Shown: piece after piece, positions 17,676-25,357 of the stretch
How positions within the stretch are numbered: position 1 is the stretch's first letter
How the letters are laid out: each line of letters begins with the position of its first letter
Source: an uncultured Pirellulaceae bacterium
GTDB lineage: Bacteria; Planctomycetota; Planctomycetia; Pirellulales; Pirellulaceae
DNA length: 64,000 nt
Direction of reading: 5' to 3'
NCBI GenBank assembly: GCA_937928555.1
Contig: CALFWR010000002.1
Location: 62,001 to 126,000 of the forward strand
Translations under genes and position numbers: made by a program
Notes under the pieces: model-generated
Databases searched by the model: none
Seen by the model: only the letters and a program-made list of their open reading frames with translations
Told to the model about the DNA's origin: nothing

Positions 17676-18098
17676 GTGCATTCGTTGATACGCAACCACA
17701 ACACCGAACGCGAGATTCGGGCCTGGCTGGATGCGAACGGCTATTACGGAAACAGCGCCCGGTTCACAAAAGTCGAATTGTTTGCGATTGAGCGACCGGG
17801 TTGGAAGCAGGTTTTCGAGTTTGCGGCAGAGGTGAAAGAGCGTGAATCGGACCAGTGGCTTAACTACTGGGGGGCAGTCTACAACGACGAGCGTCTGCCT
17901 GCAGAGTCGCGAACTCACATTGAGTTGTTTTCCGAGGAGAGTCAGCGGGCGAAACGGCTGGAAGATCTCGCGGAGGGTCTGCTGACGATTGGTGCCGCGC
18001 GAAGCCAGCGAATGGACGCCAGGGTCATCCTCGCCCTGTTTCCTTTGTTGGTGTTGGTGATCCTGGTCGCGGCTTTGATTCGATGGCTGCTGGGATAG
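17676..18098 (+). CDS. Hypothetical protein with C-terminal membrane anchor
   Basis: 140 residues from GTG 17676; an ATG two bases earlier is in another frame and stops at once. The first 115 residues are soluble and charged with several aromatic positions (WLDANGYY, GWKQVFEF, DQWLNYWGAVYND). The end (about 117-138, ILALFPLLVLVILVAALIRW) is a single hydrophobic helix, so it should be tail-anchored with its bulk in the cytoplasm. No family is recognised. The DUF1499 gene begins nine bases after its stop, so the two are probably co-transcribed. Confidence 0.7.
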   Translation: MHSLIRNHNTEREIRAWLDANGYYGNSARFTKVELFAIERPGWKQVFEFAAEVKERESDQWLNYWGAVYNDERLPAESRTHIELFSEESQRAKRLEDLAEGLLTIGAARSQRMDARVILALFPLLVLVILVAALIRWLLG

Positions 18099-18107
18099 AA
18101 TTGGATC

Positions 18108-18578
18108 ATGAAAGAAAGAAAGTTCCTCTCCCGGCTAATTCGAAAAGCGCTGGTGCTTTTTTGTTTGGCTGTTTTATTCCTTGCGATCATGAGCATGACG
18201 GCTTTCAAGCCGGGAAACCTTGGCGTCAAAAATGGCCGCCTGGCGACGCTTCCTGATTCCCCCAACTGCGTTAGCTCGCAGACCGACGTTGCGGAAAAAA
18301 GGCTTGATCCATTGAAGATGAATTCCAGTCAACCGCTGGAAAGGCTTCGCGCTGTGATCGAAGAGAGCTTTCCCCGAGCCCAACTGGTGGACTCCGAAGA
18401 AGGCTACTTGCGTTTCGAATTCGCCAGCCTGTTGTTTCGCTTTGTTGACGATGTTGAGTTTCTTTTCGACGGCCGGGACGTACACTTTCGCAGCGCATCG
18501 CGAGTCGGGTACTCCGATATGGGTGCCAATCGGGCCCGGATCGCGAAAATTCGCAAACTGGTCGCTGCGGATGAATGA
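18108..18578 (+). CDS. DUF1499 family protein
   Basis: 156 residues. A hydrophobic N-terminal helix (about 12-32) is followed by RLATLPDSPNCVSSQ, matching the family's cPdsPNCVSS start, and ends with HFRSASRVGYSDMGANRARIAKIR, matching the RSaSRvGysDlGvNR.Ri hallmark. This family has no established biochemical function. Membrane anchoring through the N-terminal helix, or export, is likely. It follows the tail-anchored protein by nine bases, and the operon ends before a palindromic repeat at 18625. Confidence 0.88.
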   Translation: MKERKFLSRLIRKALVLFCLAVLFLAIMSMTAFKPGNLGVKNGRLATLPDSPNCVSSQTDVAEKRLDPLKMNSSQPLERLRAVIEESFPRAQLVDSEEGYLRFEFASLLFRFVDDVEFLFDGRDVHFRSASRVGYSDMGANRARIAKIRKLVAADE

Positions 18579-18613
18579 ATCAGCGTGGTGGTTTGTTTGA
18601 CGTCGCCTTAAAG

Positions 18614-18650
18614 CCGGATGATTCACGCCTCGTAGAGGCGTGCTACTTAG
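18614..18650 (+). repeat. TIR-like fragment joined to a class 2 REP-like hairpin
   Basis: CCGGATGATTCACG (18614-18627) resembles the ends of the 187-bp elements with one mismatch. It runs into the palindrome ACGCCTC-GTA-GAGGCGT (18625-18641), followed by GCTACTTA. On the other strand GTAG precedes the hairpin, as in the class 1 repeats. It lies between the DUF1499 gene and the convergent kinase/tubulin gene and could also act as a stem-loop at the mRNA 3' ends. Confidence 0.6.
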
Positions 18651-18711
18651 TGTGCTACTTGGCGCGTATTTAAGAAAGCAATCCTAAATCCAGACGGAAC
18701 AGGGCACCAGA

Positions 18712-21700
18712 CTAGAAAAGATCGTCAAGCGTTGTCCAATCGATGTCGCTTCGAGAGCTGATTCGTTTGACAAGTTCGATAGCGTCGGGCCGCTGTGACA
18801 TCAGGCGAAAGGCAACCGATGCAAAGGAAATGTCTTCGGCCTCAAAACAGACGACCAAGCTTCCTGTAGACCCCTGCATTGTGAGTGATTCAAAGTTCAG
18901 GTTTGCCCCAATGACTCGGTTGGTTTCAGGGTTTTCCGAGAAGGCCGGAAATGCGAACAGTAGTCGCATTTCGCCACCGCAGTCCGCGACTCGGGGCCGA
19001 GCCTCAATGACCCGACAATTGAGCCATTGGACAAGCTGCTCCGGTGCGACGCCGTTTTCCTCGATGATTTCGTCGATCGAGATTGTCTCGTACATTTTCC
19101 GAAGCACGATATGGGCTGCTTCGCGGATTTCGGCTGGCAGTTGATATCGCCAATAAGACATATCCGAGAGTGCGTTGGAAAACGTGCCGGTCGTTTCGAT
19201 GATGGAACCGAAAACCTGAAGTTCGGATTTTCTGGCCAGTTGTTTGATGGATGCTTCAATTTTATTGATCAACAGTTTTTGGAGATCAAAGGCATCATTT
19301 TCGACGCCGAAGTCAAACTCGAGTGCAACCGTCTTACAGAATTCTTCTCGAACGCATTCGAGATTGGTCTTGTAGTTGTCCAACTGGGAGCGAACTGGCT
19401 CAAGTCCGTTATTGACGACCCTGAAGAACTCGCTGGTATACCGTTGAACAAATTCTTGTTCGCGAAGTTCAAACAGTTGCCCGCAGAGCGATTCGACGGT
19501 GTCCAGTCCGACTTCATCAAATCCATTTTTTGAGCGGTGGATCGCGGACACAACATTGGAAATTTCGTCAAAGAGTTCCTCGCATTTGTTCCTGGCCGAG
19601 TCAATTGGTTCCTGTAGTTGCTCACCAATTTTGTCGATAACGTGACGAATCAGGGACAGGCAATTGCCTCGTGAATCTACCAGGCCTGCGACTTTTCGAG
19701 CCAACAGGTACTCTCCCGAAACCGGATGGGTCGAGATCCACTGGTCCAGGTCAGCGGCGAGTTCGGGTTCCACATGCGAAGCATCCCGTCGATGTCGGGG
19801 TGCCCCGAAATAGCCGTCCAAATGTTCCGTGATCGCCGACTCAATTTCATCGTTTGCTTCGACAACACCGATGAGTTTCTGAATTTGATCGCCTTTTTGC
19901 GATTTGGTCTTTTTGAGCGTTTCTTCTGAGACAAGTTTTGAAATGGAATCCGGATCCAGATCAAACTCGCTGACCAATTCGTCAAACTTTTGTTCGATTG
20001 TGGCCGGTTCCGGATTGCTGTTGATCCAGCGGGTGACAAGGTTTTGTCCCAGTCGATCGGTAATTCCATCGTGAAGGCTTGGATCGCCAATTCCGCTGAC
20101 TGAAAGTCCGAGTGAACGCAATCCAAAGTGCTCACGCTGGAACTCATTCGCGCGACAGGCTTCAAAGTACGGTCGGCATCTGGAGGCTGTGGAGAGGGAG
20201 ACATATTCGGCGATCTGCCCAAGTCGCTTTTCGTGCTCGGATTGGCTCAGGTCGTCGCCCAGTTCGACATAGTAGGTGTTGGCGAAGGGTTGTTCTTCTT
20301 CGAATTCGGGAATCCCCAGTGTTTCGTCACCGGGGTAGCCGTACTCGTTGAAGTGACGCATTTCGGTCATGAAGGCAAATGTATTGGCGGTTGCCAGGCC
20401 GGGGTCGCGTTGCCGCTGGTAAGACGAATGCAACAGGATGGCGGTCACATTGTCATCGCGCAACCCTTTTTCGGCCAGCAGAAGTTTGATGGTGTAGGCC
20501 AGGTCAAGGGCCATGCCGCTGCCGATGCCGCCGCTGATTGATGTGATTAGGTAGATTTGTGGCGCGGTGACTTCTCCGGGAAGCATTTCCAGTGACTCGC
20601 AGGTGTCGGCGAGATTTTCCGCTTTGGCGAGTTCGTCGATGGCACGTTCGAGCGTATCGCAGATTGTGTTGAAATGGTCGGCAAATACGAGTCGTCCCAA
20701 TGGCCGGAGACCTTCGGTTTGGAGTGTGCGCGGGACGTTGTAAATCCATCTTCGGCTAAGCCAGTTAAGATGCACTTCGGCGTTGCTGCGGTAGTCTTCG
20801 GGTTTGCGAAGTGGAACGTGGACTGATTCGAGGGTGGAAACAGGATTGGTTCGCAGCATTTCCAAGCGACCAAGTGCTTTTCGGTCCGAGTCGATGTAGA
20901 CCGACTGAATGGCTGGAATGCAGTCGGGATTTCCGACCCGGGAAACGAGTTTACATTTTGTTTTTTGTCCAATCCGGTTGGCGGTATCGCCAACGGTTAC
21001 GATTAGCGCCGGGTTGAACGAGTTTCTATTGGGGTCAAAATCGGGAGGGGAGGCGATCTGGATTTGCTCTGCCTGAATTGGCAACATATTGTTGCCCATC
21101 ATTTCGGTGGCGTCGCGTGAAACGGATGAGTTCGAACTTTGGAAAACAAGTGTTTCCGAGGAAGAATTCTCCTCGTGGCGGTTCGTCGCTGTCTGTCGGC
21201 GAAGCGTCTTTTTGATCGATCGCTTTTGCTTTTTCAGATCATCGACAAACGCGACGCAGTTCGGGTGGCGCGCGTTGGGATCTTTGGTCAGCGCACGTGC
21301 AATCGCGGCCTGATCGGACTTGGGAAGAGCCCTCAGGTTGGGCTTGCCGTGCATGTGCTGAGCGGCTAACTGGGCAGGGGTAGAACCTGAAAAAGGTCGC
21401 ACTCCGGTAAGCATCTCTGCGTACACAATCGCGAGGGAGTACTGGTCGCTACTGTTGGCGGGTCTTCCGTCGAAGAGTTCTGGTGGCGCGTAGGCTGGAG
21501 TCATGCCCTGCATCAGGGATTGAGTCGCGACCTGGAGGTCTTTCATTAACCCGAAGTCTGCGACTTTCACGTGTCCGCTGACGATCAGCAGGTTCTCGGG
21601 TTTGATGTCGAGGTGCTGGAGTGACTTTTCGGCGGCGAGAAAGTCCAAAGCGTCGGCGGCGTTGGAAATGTACTTCAGCAGTTCTTCCCGCGGAATGCCG

Positions 21701-22026
21701 GATTCGCCCTTGGCGGCGTACTCATTGAACAGGTCCGCCATGCTCGCGTCAGCAAGTTCTGTTACGACGACGAGTTGGTTTTCAAAAATCTCGATTCGTT
21801 CCAGCGAAAGCAGAAACGGATGTCGCAGTGATTTGACGCGATCGAGGGCTTTGAGTTCTGACAGCGCACGCTTTTCGTCGTGATATCCGTAGACGATCTT
21901 GATGGCTTTTTTCAAGCCACCGGGCGCCTCGGCAGACCAGACCTCTCCGAAACCGCCCGAGCCGATTCGCTTCTCGAGACGATATCCGAGGATTTCGCTG
22001 GTCGGTTCTATTGGATTGATTGCCAC
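18712..22026 (-). CDS. Protein kinase fused to a tubulin-like (Tubulin_2-type) domain
   Basis: 1104 residues from GTG 22024-22026. The kinase domain spans about 14-270: glycine loop GSGGFGEVW (22-30), AIK lysine K43, HLDIKPENLL (138-147, HLD instead of HRD), DFG (157-159), APPEL (180-184). A Ser/Asn linker (280-335) leads to a second region starting LIVTVGDTANRIGQ (341-354). There IYLITSISGGIGSGMALDLA (491-510) carries the G-rich GGxGSGM loop of tubulin/FtsZ-like GTPases as seen in the bacterial Tubulin_2 family, followed by AILLHSSYQ and an F.TEMRHF segment. The C-terminal 380 residues are mostly helical with no motif I know. No membrane helix is visible. It lies 23 bases downstream of the AAA+ gene, so they share an operon. 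GTP binding and polymerisation are inferred, not shown. Confidence 0.83.
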   Translation of the reverse strand: MAINPIEPTSEILGYRLEKRIGSGGFGEVWSAEAPGGLKKAIKIVYGYHDEKRALSELKALDRVKSLRHPFLLSLERIEIFENQLVVVTELADASMADLFNEYAAKGESGIPREELLKYISNAADALDFLAAEKSLQHLDIKPENLLIVSGHVKVADFGLMKDLQVATQSLMQGMTPAYAPPELFDGRPANSSDQYSLAIVYAEMLTGVRPFSGSTPAQLAAQHMHGKPNLRALPKSDQAAIARALTKDPNARHPNCVAFVDDLKKQKRSIKKTLRRQTATNRHEENSSSETLVFQSSNSSVSRDATEMMGNNMLPIQAEQIQIASPPDFDPNRNSFNPALIVTVGDTANRIGQKTKCKLVSRVGNPDCIPAIQSVYIDSDRKALGRLEMLRTNPVSTLESVHVPLRKPEDYRSNAEVHLNWLSRRWIYNVPRTLQTEGLRPLGRLVFADHFNTICDTLERAIDELAKAENLADTCESLEMLPGEVTAPQIYLITSISGGIGSGMALDLAYTIKLLLAEKGLRDDNVTAILLHSSYQRQRDPGLATANTFAFMTEMRHFNEYGYPGDETLGIPEFEEEQPFANTYYVELGDDLSQSEHEKRLGQIAEYVSLSTASRCRPYFEACRANEFQREHFGLRSLGLSVSGIGDPSLHDGITDRLGQNLVTRWINSNPEPATIEQKFDELVSEFDLDPDSISKLVSEETLKKTKSQKGDQIQKLIGVVEANDEIESAITEHLDGYFGAPRHRRDASHVEPELAADLDQWISTHPVSGEYLLARKVAGLVDSRGNCLSLIRHVIDKIGEQLQEPIDSARNKCEELFDEISNVVSAIHRSKNGFDEVGLDTVESLCGQLFELREQEFVQRYTSEFFRVVNNGLEPVRSQLDNYKTNLECVREEFCKTVALEFDFGVENDAFDLQKLLINKIEASIKQLARKSELQVFGSIIETTGTFSNALSDMSYWRYQLPAEIREAAHIVLRKMYETISIDEIIEENGVAPEQLVQWLNCRVIEARPRVADCGGEMRLLFAFPAFSENPETNRVIGANLNFESLTMQGSTGSLVVCFEAEDISFASVAFRLMSQRPDAIELVKRISSRSDIDWTTLDDLF

Positions 22027-22049
22027 GATTAAACCTTGTCCTTGTTGAG

Positions 22050-23414
22050 TTAGCTAATTCCCCGGGCCAGCGTGCGGGGAGCATTCGGGTCAATGACCTC
22101 TGTAAAGTAGCTCCCGACCACGCGGTCGAAGTATTCATTGCGGATTTCCAACGGTAAATCGTTGTACACGCAATAGTTTCGGATCTGTCCAAGCAGATCT
22201 CGTGGATGACAACGTCGTAGTCGTCGATTGGTTTTGACGTAATGTTCCTGAATCAGATACTCAACGACTGCCTCGTCGTAGTAGCACTTGACTTTTTCGC
22301 AGTAGATCTGGAACAGAAGATGGAATTCCCGGTGCGATGGGTCGCCGATTTCGATTTTGTAAGGGATCCGCCGCATGAAGGCTTCGTCGACCAGTTGCGA
22401 TGGTTCGAGGTTGGTTGAAAAGATAATCAGCTGCTCAAAGGGCACCTGAATTTTCTTGCCGGAGGCCAGTTGGAGAAAGTCGATACGGCTTTCTAGGGGC
22501 ACGATCCAGCGGTTCAACAACTCCTGTGGCTCAATCCGCTGACGCCCAAAGTCATCGATCAACAGGCAGCCACAGTTGCTTTTCATCTGCAGTGAAGCCT
22601 CACTGACGTTGGAGACGGGGTCGTGACGAATCTCCAACGAATCCATTGTCATCTCGCCACCGACAACCACGGTGGGTCGTTGAATCTTGACCCAACGGCG
22701 ATCAAATGAAGACGCGCTCAAATACGAGTCACTGTCGTCCTGGGCGCGATGATGGTACGCCGAATCAAACAGTTTGATGATCATTCCGTCTTCGTAGATG
22801 GCATGGGGAACCCAAATTTCGTGGCCGAAACACTGGGTAATTCGCTGAGCGATGGTGGATTTTCCGTTGCCCGGTTCGCCGTACAGGAACAGACCGGCCC
22901 CGGAGTTAATCGCCGGTCCGAGACTTTCAAATAGCTCTTCATTGATCGTGATGTCGCCGAAAGCATCCCGCAGTTGGGTGCGTTTTGGCGATTCGGCGCG
23001 AATCGTTTGAGCTTCGGCGCTGAGGACATAGTCCATCAGTGGAACTGGAGCCGGTCCGCCGTAGGAGCAAGCCTGGGTCATCAGGGTAGCGCGATCACGC
23101 CCGCTTTCTGTCAATGAGTAGTTATAGTCATTCAGGGGGGCCGATCCGTTGTGAACCAGATACTGCCGAGCCCGGAGTGTCTGGAACAAGTCTTCCAGTA
23201 CGGTAAACGGAAGGCACAAATCGTTCGCCAGCTGGCGACCGCTGCTGATGCCGACGTTGGACAGGCGTTTGAGAATCAGAGATTCGATCAACGATACAGG
23301 CAGGCCAATGTCGGACAAAGACGACGGCTCCGACGGTCGAAACGACTCGTCAGCCATAATCGTTGCCAACAGGCTGTTGCTTAATGAAGCGCTGCTATCG
23401 ATTGTGTTGGACAT
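22050..23414 (-). CDS. AAA+ ATPase with N-terminal winged-helix-like region
   Basis: 454 residues from ATG 23412-23414 (MSNTIDSSASLSNSLL); a longer frame to 23576 opens with unlikely sequence. Residues 35-115 (LPVSLIESLILKRLSNVGISSGRQLANDL...LTESGRDRA) read as a winged-helix module. The ATPase core has Walker A GEPGNGKST (179-187), Walker B CLLIDDFGRQ (283-292), sensor 1 IIFSTNL (330-336) and an arginine pair RR (348-349) before IPYKIEIG. The C-terminal helices include HPRDLLGQIRNYC, an AAA+ lid feature. Such ATPases remodel or load partner proteins or nucleic acid; the partner here is probably the kinase/tubulin-like protein encoded 23 bases downstream. That link rests on gene order only. 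Confidence 0.82.
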   Translation of the reverse strand: MSNTIDSSASLSNSLLATIMADESFRPSEPSSLSDIGLPVSLIESLILKRLSNVGISSGRQLANDLCLPFTVLEDLFQTLRARQYLVHNGSAPLNDYNYSLTESGRDRATLMTQACSYGGPAPVPLMDYVLSAEAQTIRAESPKRTQLRDAFGDITINEELFESLGPAINSGAGLFLYGEPGNGKSTIAQRITQCFGHEIWVPHAIYEDGMIIKLFDSAYHHRAQDDSDSYLSASSFDRRWVKIQRPTVVVGGEMTMDSLEIRHDPVSNVSEASLQMKSNCGCLLIDDFGRQRIEPQELLNRWIVPLESRIDFLQLASGKKIQVPFEQLIIFSTNLEPSQLVDEAFMRRIPYKIEIGDPSHREFHLLFQIYCEKVKCYYDEAVVEYLIQEHYVKTNRRLRRCHPRDLLGQIRNYCVYNDLPLEIRNEYFDRVVGSYFTEVIDPNAPRTLARGIS

Positions 23415-23739
23415 GTGAATACCAGTGTGGGAGTTTTGCACAAGCGTGCGTGCGAAACAGTAGGTCACCGTTAACGACACCCAACCAGCAAGTCGCGGAA
23501 TTTCTTGCATCGGTTCGTTGACGACATGACACCGATTCTTGATGAACAACCGATTCAGCCGCTGATACCCGAACAACCCGAATCGTCACCGTCGAAGCGG
23601 CGATTGCCAACAGAAAAAGTCTGCCAACTTCCGGAAATCTCACCACTGAACCAAAGCCGCAAGCTAAATCTTCCTGGCAGTAGATGCGTTCAGCAACTGC
23701 GAACGAACAAAAATCAGAGGGCCGTTGGCCCGGTTAACT
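23415..23739. other. Divergent intergenic region between AAA+ and FHA-EAL genes
   Basis: About 325 bases separate the start codons of the two divergent genes and must hold both promoters. I see no convincing -35/-10 pair. A small palindrome GGGCCGTTGGCCC lies just before the FHA-EAL start. Open frames crossing the region in both directions look non-coding. Confidence 0.5.
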
Positions 23740-24954
23740 ATGGCAACTTACGAAGAACAAAAATCCGCCCACGGTCGACGAGCTCCGTCAAAGTGGTTCC
23801 TATCCGGTCAGATATCGGAAAGTGAGCCGTTGCGCAAGTTCACGATGCACGCGTTTCCGTTCACCATCGGGCGAAAGTCAGATGCTTCACTGTGTCTGCC
23901 GACCGGATGTATCTCCAAGGAGCATGCGGAACTGGACCTGGGCGAAGACGGCACACTGGTTATCCGTGACCTTGGAAGTACCAACGGAAGCTATGTCAAT
24001 GGCGAGCCGGTCGTGGGAGAGCGTGTTGTTTTTGAGGATGATATTATCCAGTTCGCGACCATCGTATTGCGAGTCGGTTCTGATCGTGTTCAGTCCGAAG
24101 GCAATACAATCCAGGAAGACGTCTGCGACCACGCCCTAGCGATCATCCAGTTCGAAAAATTGATCAGTGATGGCGGCCTGTATCCGCACTTTCAGCCGAT
24201 TGTCAAACTTTCGGATCAGTCGCGGCTCGGCTACGAAGTCCTTGGACGCAGTCGGCTGTTCGGCCTTCAGTCACCTCACGAGATGTTTCTGGCGGCTTCT
24301 CAATTGAACATGGAAGCCCAACTGAGCGAAGCATTTCGCCACCGCGGTATCGAAATTGGGACCGACTTTGGCAGCGAGATGAACCTGTTCGTCAACACGC
24401 ACCCCAAAGAACTGGACCGCCCCGAGTTTTATGCGTCACTGCACGCTTTGCGTGAGATGGCTCCCGAGCAATCGGTTACTCTGGAGATTCACGAAGGTGC
24501 GTCCACCAATGTGGCGATGATGCGAGAGCTTTGTTCAGTCCTTGCGGATCTGAACATCAAGTTGGCCTTTGACGATTTCGGTGTTGGCCGGGCAAGACTG
24601 GTGGAACTGGGCGAAGTCCGTCCTGACTTTCTCAAGTTCGACATGAAGCTGACCAAGAACATTGAAAATGCGCCTCCCCGACGTCAGGAGTTGGTGGCCT
24701 TGTTTGCCAATATGGTGAACAACCTTGGAATTCAGACACTCGCAGAAGGTGTCGAGACCCGAGAATGCCATCAGATTCTGGTCGAGATGGGATTCCAGTT
24801 GGGGCAGGGCTTTTATTATGGCCGACCCTCGCCATTGTCGAAATTTCAGTCGGAGCGAGGTGACCGCGCTGGTTCGCAAACAGACACCGACTGTCATGAC
24901 GGCAATGATTCGCGAACGGATACCAATCCACGAACGGATGCCGAAACCAAATAA
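23740..24954 (+). CDS. FHA domain-EAL domain protein (c-di-GMP phosphodiesterase-like)
   Basis: 404 residues from ATG 23740. The FHA domain is at about 32-112: FTIGRKSDASLCLP, SKEHAEL, and RDLGSTNGSYVNG, which carry the Arg, Ser, His and Asn residues that bind phosphothreonine. The EAL domain is at about 140-370: FQPIV, EVLGR (166-170, Glu retained in the EAL position), FVNTHPKEL (N219), LEIHE (E249/E252), AFDDFGVGRA (D278, D279), FLKFDMKL (K299), LAEGVET (E337) and GFQLGQGFYYGRP. All metal and catalytic positions I can check are present, so cyclic-di-GMP hydrolysis is plausible. A phosphothreonine reader on an EAL enzyme, next to a kinase operon on the opposite strand, suggests kinase control. 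The gene ends next to the rpmG terminator. Confidence 0.9.
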   Translation: MATYEEQKSAHGRRAPSKWFLSGQISESEPLRKFTMHAFPFTIGRKSDASLCLPTGCISKEHAELDLGEDGTLVIRDLGSTNGSYVNGEPVVGERVVFEDDIIQFATIVLRVGSDRVQSEGNTIQEDVCDHALAIIQFEKLISDGGLYPHFQPIVKLSDQSRLGYEVLGRSRLFGLQSPHEMFLAASQLNMEAQLSEAFRHRGIEIGTDFGSEMNLFVNTHPKELDRPEFYASLHALREMAPEQSVTLEIHEGASTNVAMMRELCSVLADLNIKLAFDDFGVGRARLVELGEVRPDFLKFDMKLTKNIENAPPRRQELVALFANMVNNLGIQTLAEGVETRECHQILVEMGFQLGQGFYYGRPSPLSKFQSERGDRAGSQTDTDCHDGNDSRTDTNPRTDAETK

Positions 24955-24983
24955 AAAAGCGAACGGACCGACGCCCATTCGCT
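24953..24983 (-). terminator. Rho-independent terminator for rpmG
   Basis: Read on the minus strand, a 10-bp stem (AGCGAATGGG with TCCGTTCGCT, including G-T pairs) is followed by TTTTTTA. It lies about 55 bases past the rpmG stop. It overlaps the stop codon of the convergent FHA-EAL gene. Confidence 0.7.
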
Positions 24984-25036
24984 GTTGAATTGCTGTTGAA
25001 TCGGAATTGTGCTGCCTGGCGTTGGAGGACTCCGGG

Positions 25037-25216
25037 CTACTTTTTCTTTTCGACGTGCAGCGTGCGTCGACGCAGTCTCGGGCTGTACTTCTTCAGTTTG
25101 AGCTTTTCGCCACCGGATTTGCGGCGAAGCGTGTAGTTGTAGTCGCCGGTCTCTTCACAGACCAGGTGTACTACTTCCAATTTCTTTTTGCGTCCGCCGG
25201 ATTTCTTTTTGGCCAT
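25037..25216 (-). CDS. rpmG: 50S ribosomal protein L33, zinc-free type
   Basis: 59 residues: start ATG 25214-25216, N-terminus MAKKKSGGRKKKLEVVHLVC, followed by EETGDYNYTLRRKSG, LKLKKYSPRLRRRTLHVEKKK. This is the L33 pattern of a basic start, the NYTT-like turn, and KKY.P..RR.TLH.E at the end. The zinc-ribbon L33 has two CxxC pairs; here only one Cys (C20) remains and the later pair is S and L (YSPRLRR), so this is the C-minus form that does not bind zinc. It is a structural part of the large ribosomal subunit. It is a single gene with its own terminator. Confidence 0.93.
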   Translation of the reverse strand: MAKKKSGGRKKKLEVVHLVCEETGDYNYTLRRKSGGEKLKLKKYSPRLRRRTLHVEKKK

Positions 25217-25357
25217 TTTAGGTCACCACAAGGTGAGGGGTCTGCTGTTTTCGAGCGTCGGAGTGTAACAGAGCAGGGCAGGGCAGTTAAGCCGATATTT
25301 TGCCAAGTTTCCCGATTTCTACGCTGATTTCTACGCCTATTGCTGTCGGTTTGGTGG

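Noticed and set aside
23505-23825. 106-residue plus frame between the AAA+ and FHA-EAL genes
   Set aside because: It overlaps the FHA-EAL start in another frame and has low-complexity, Pro-rich sequence of no family.
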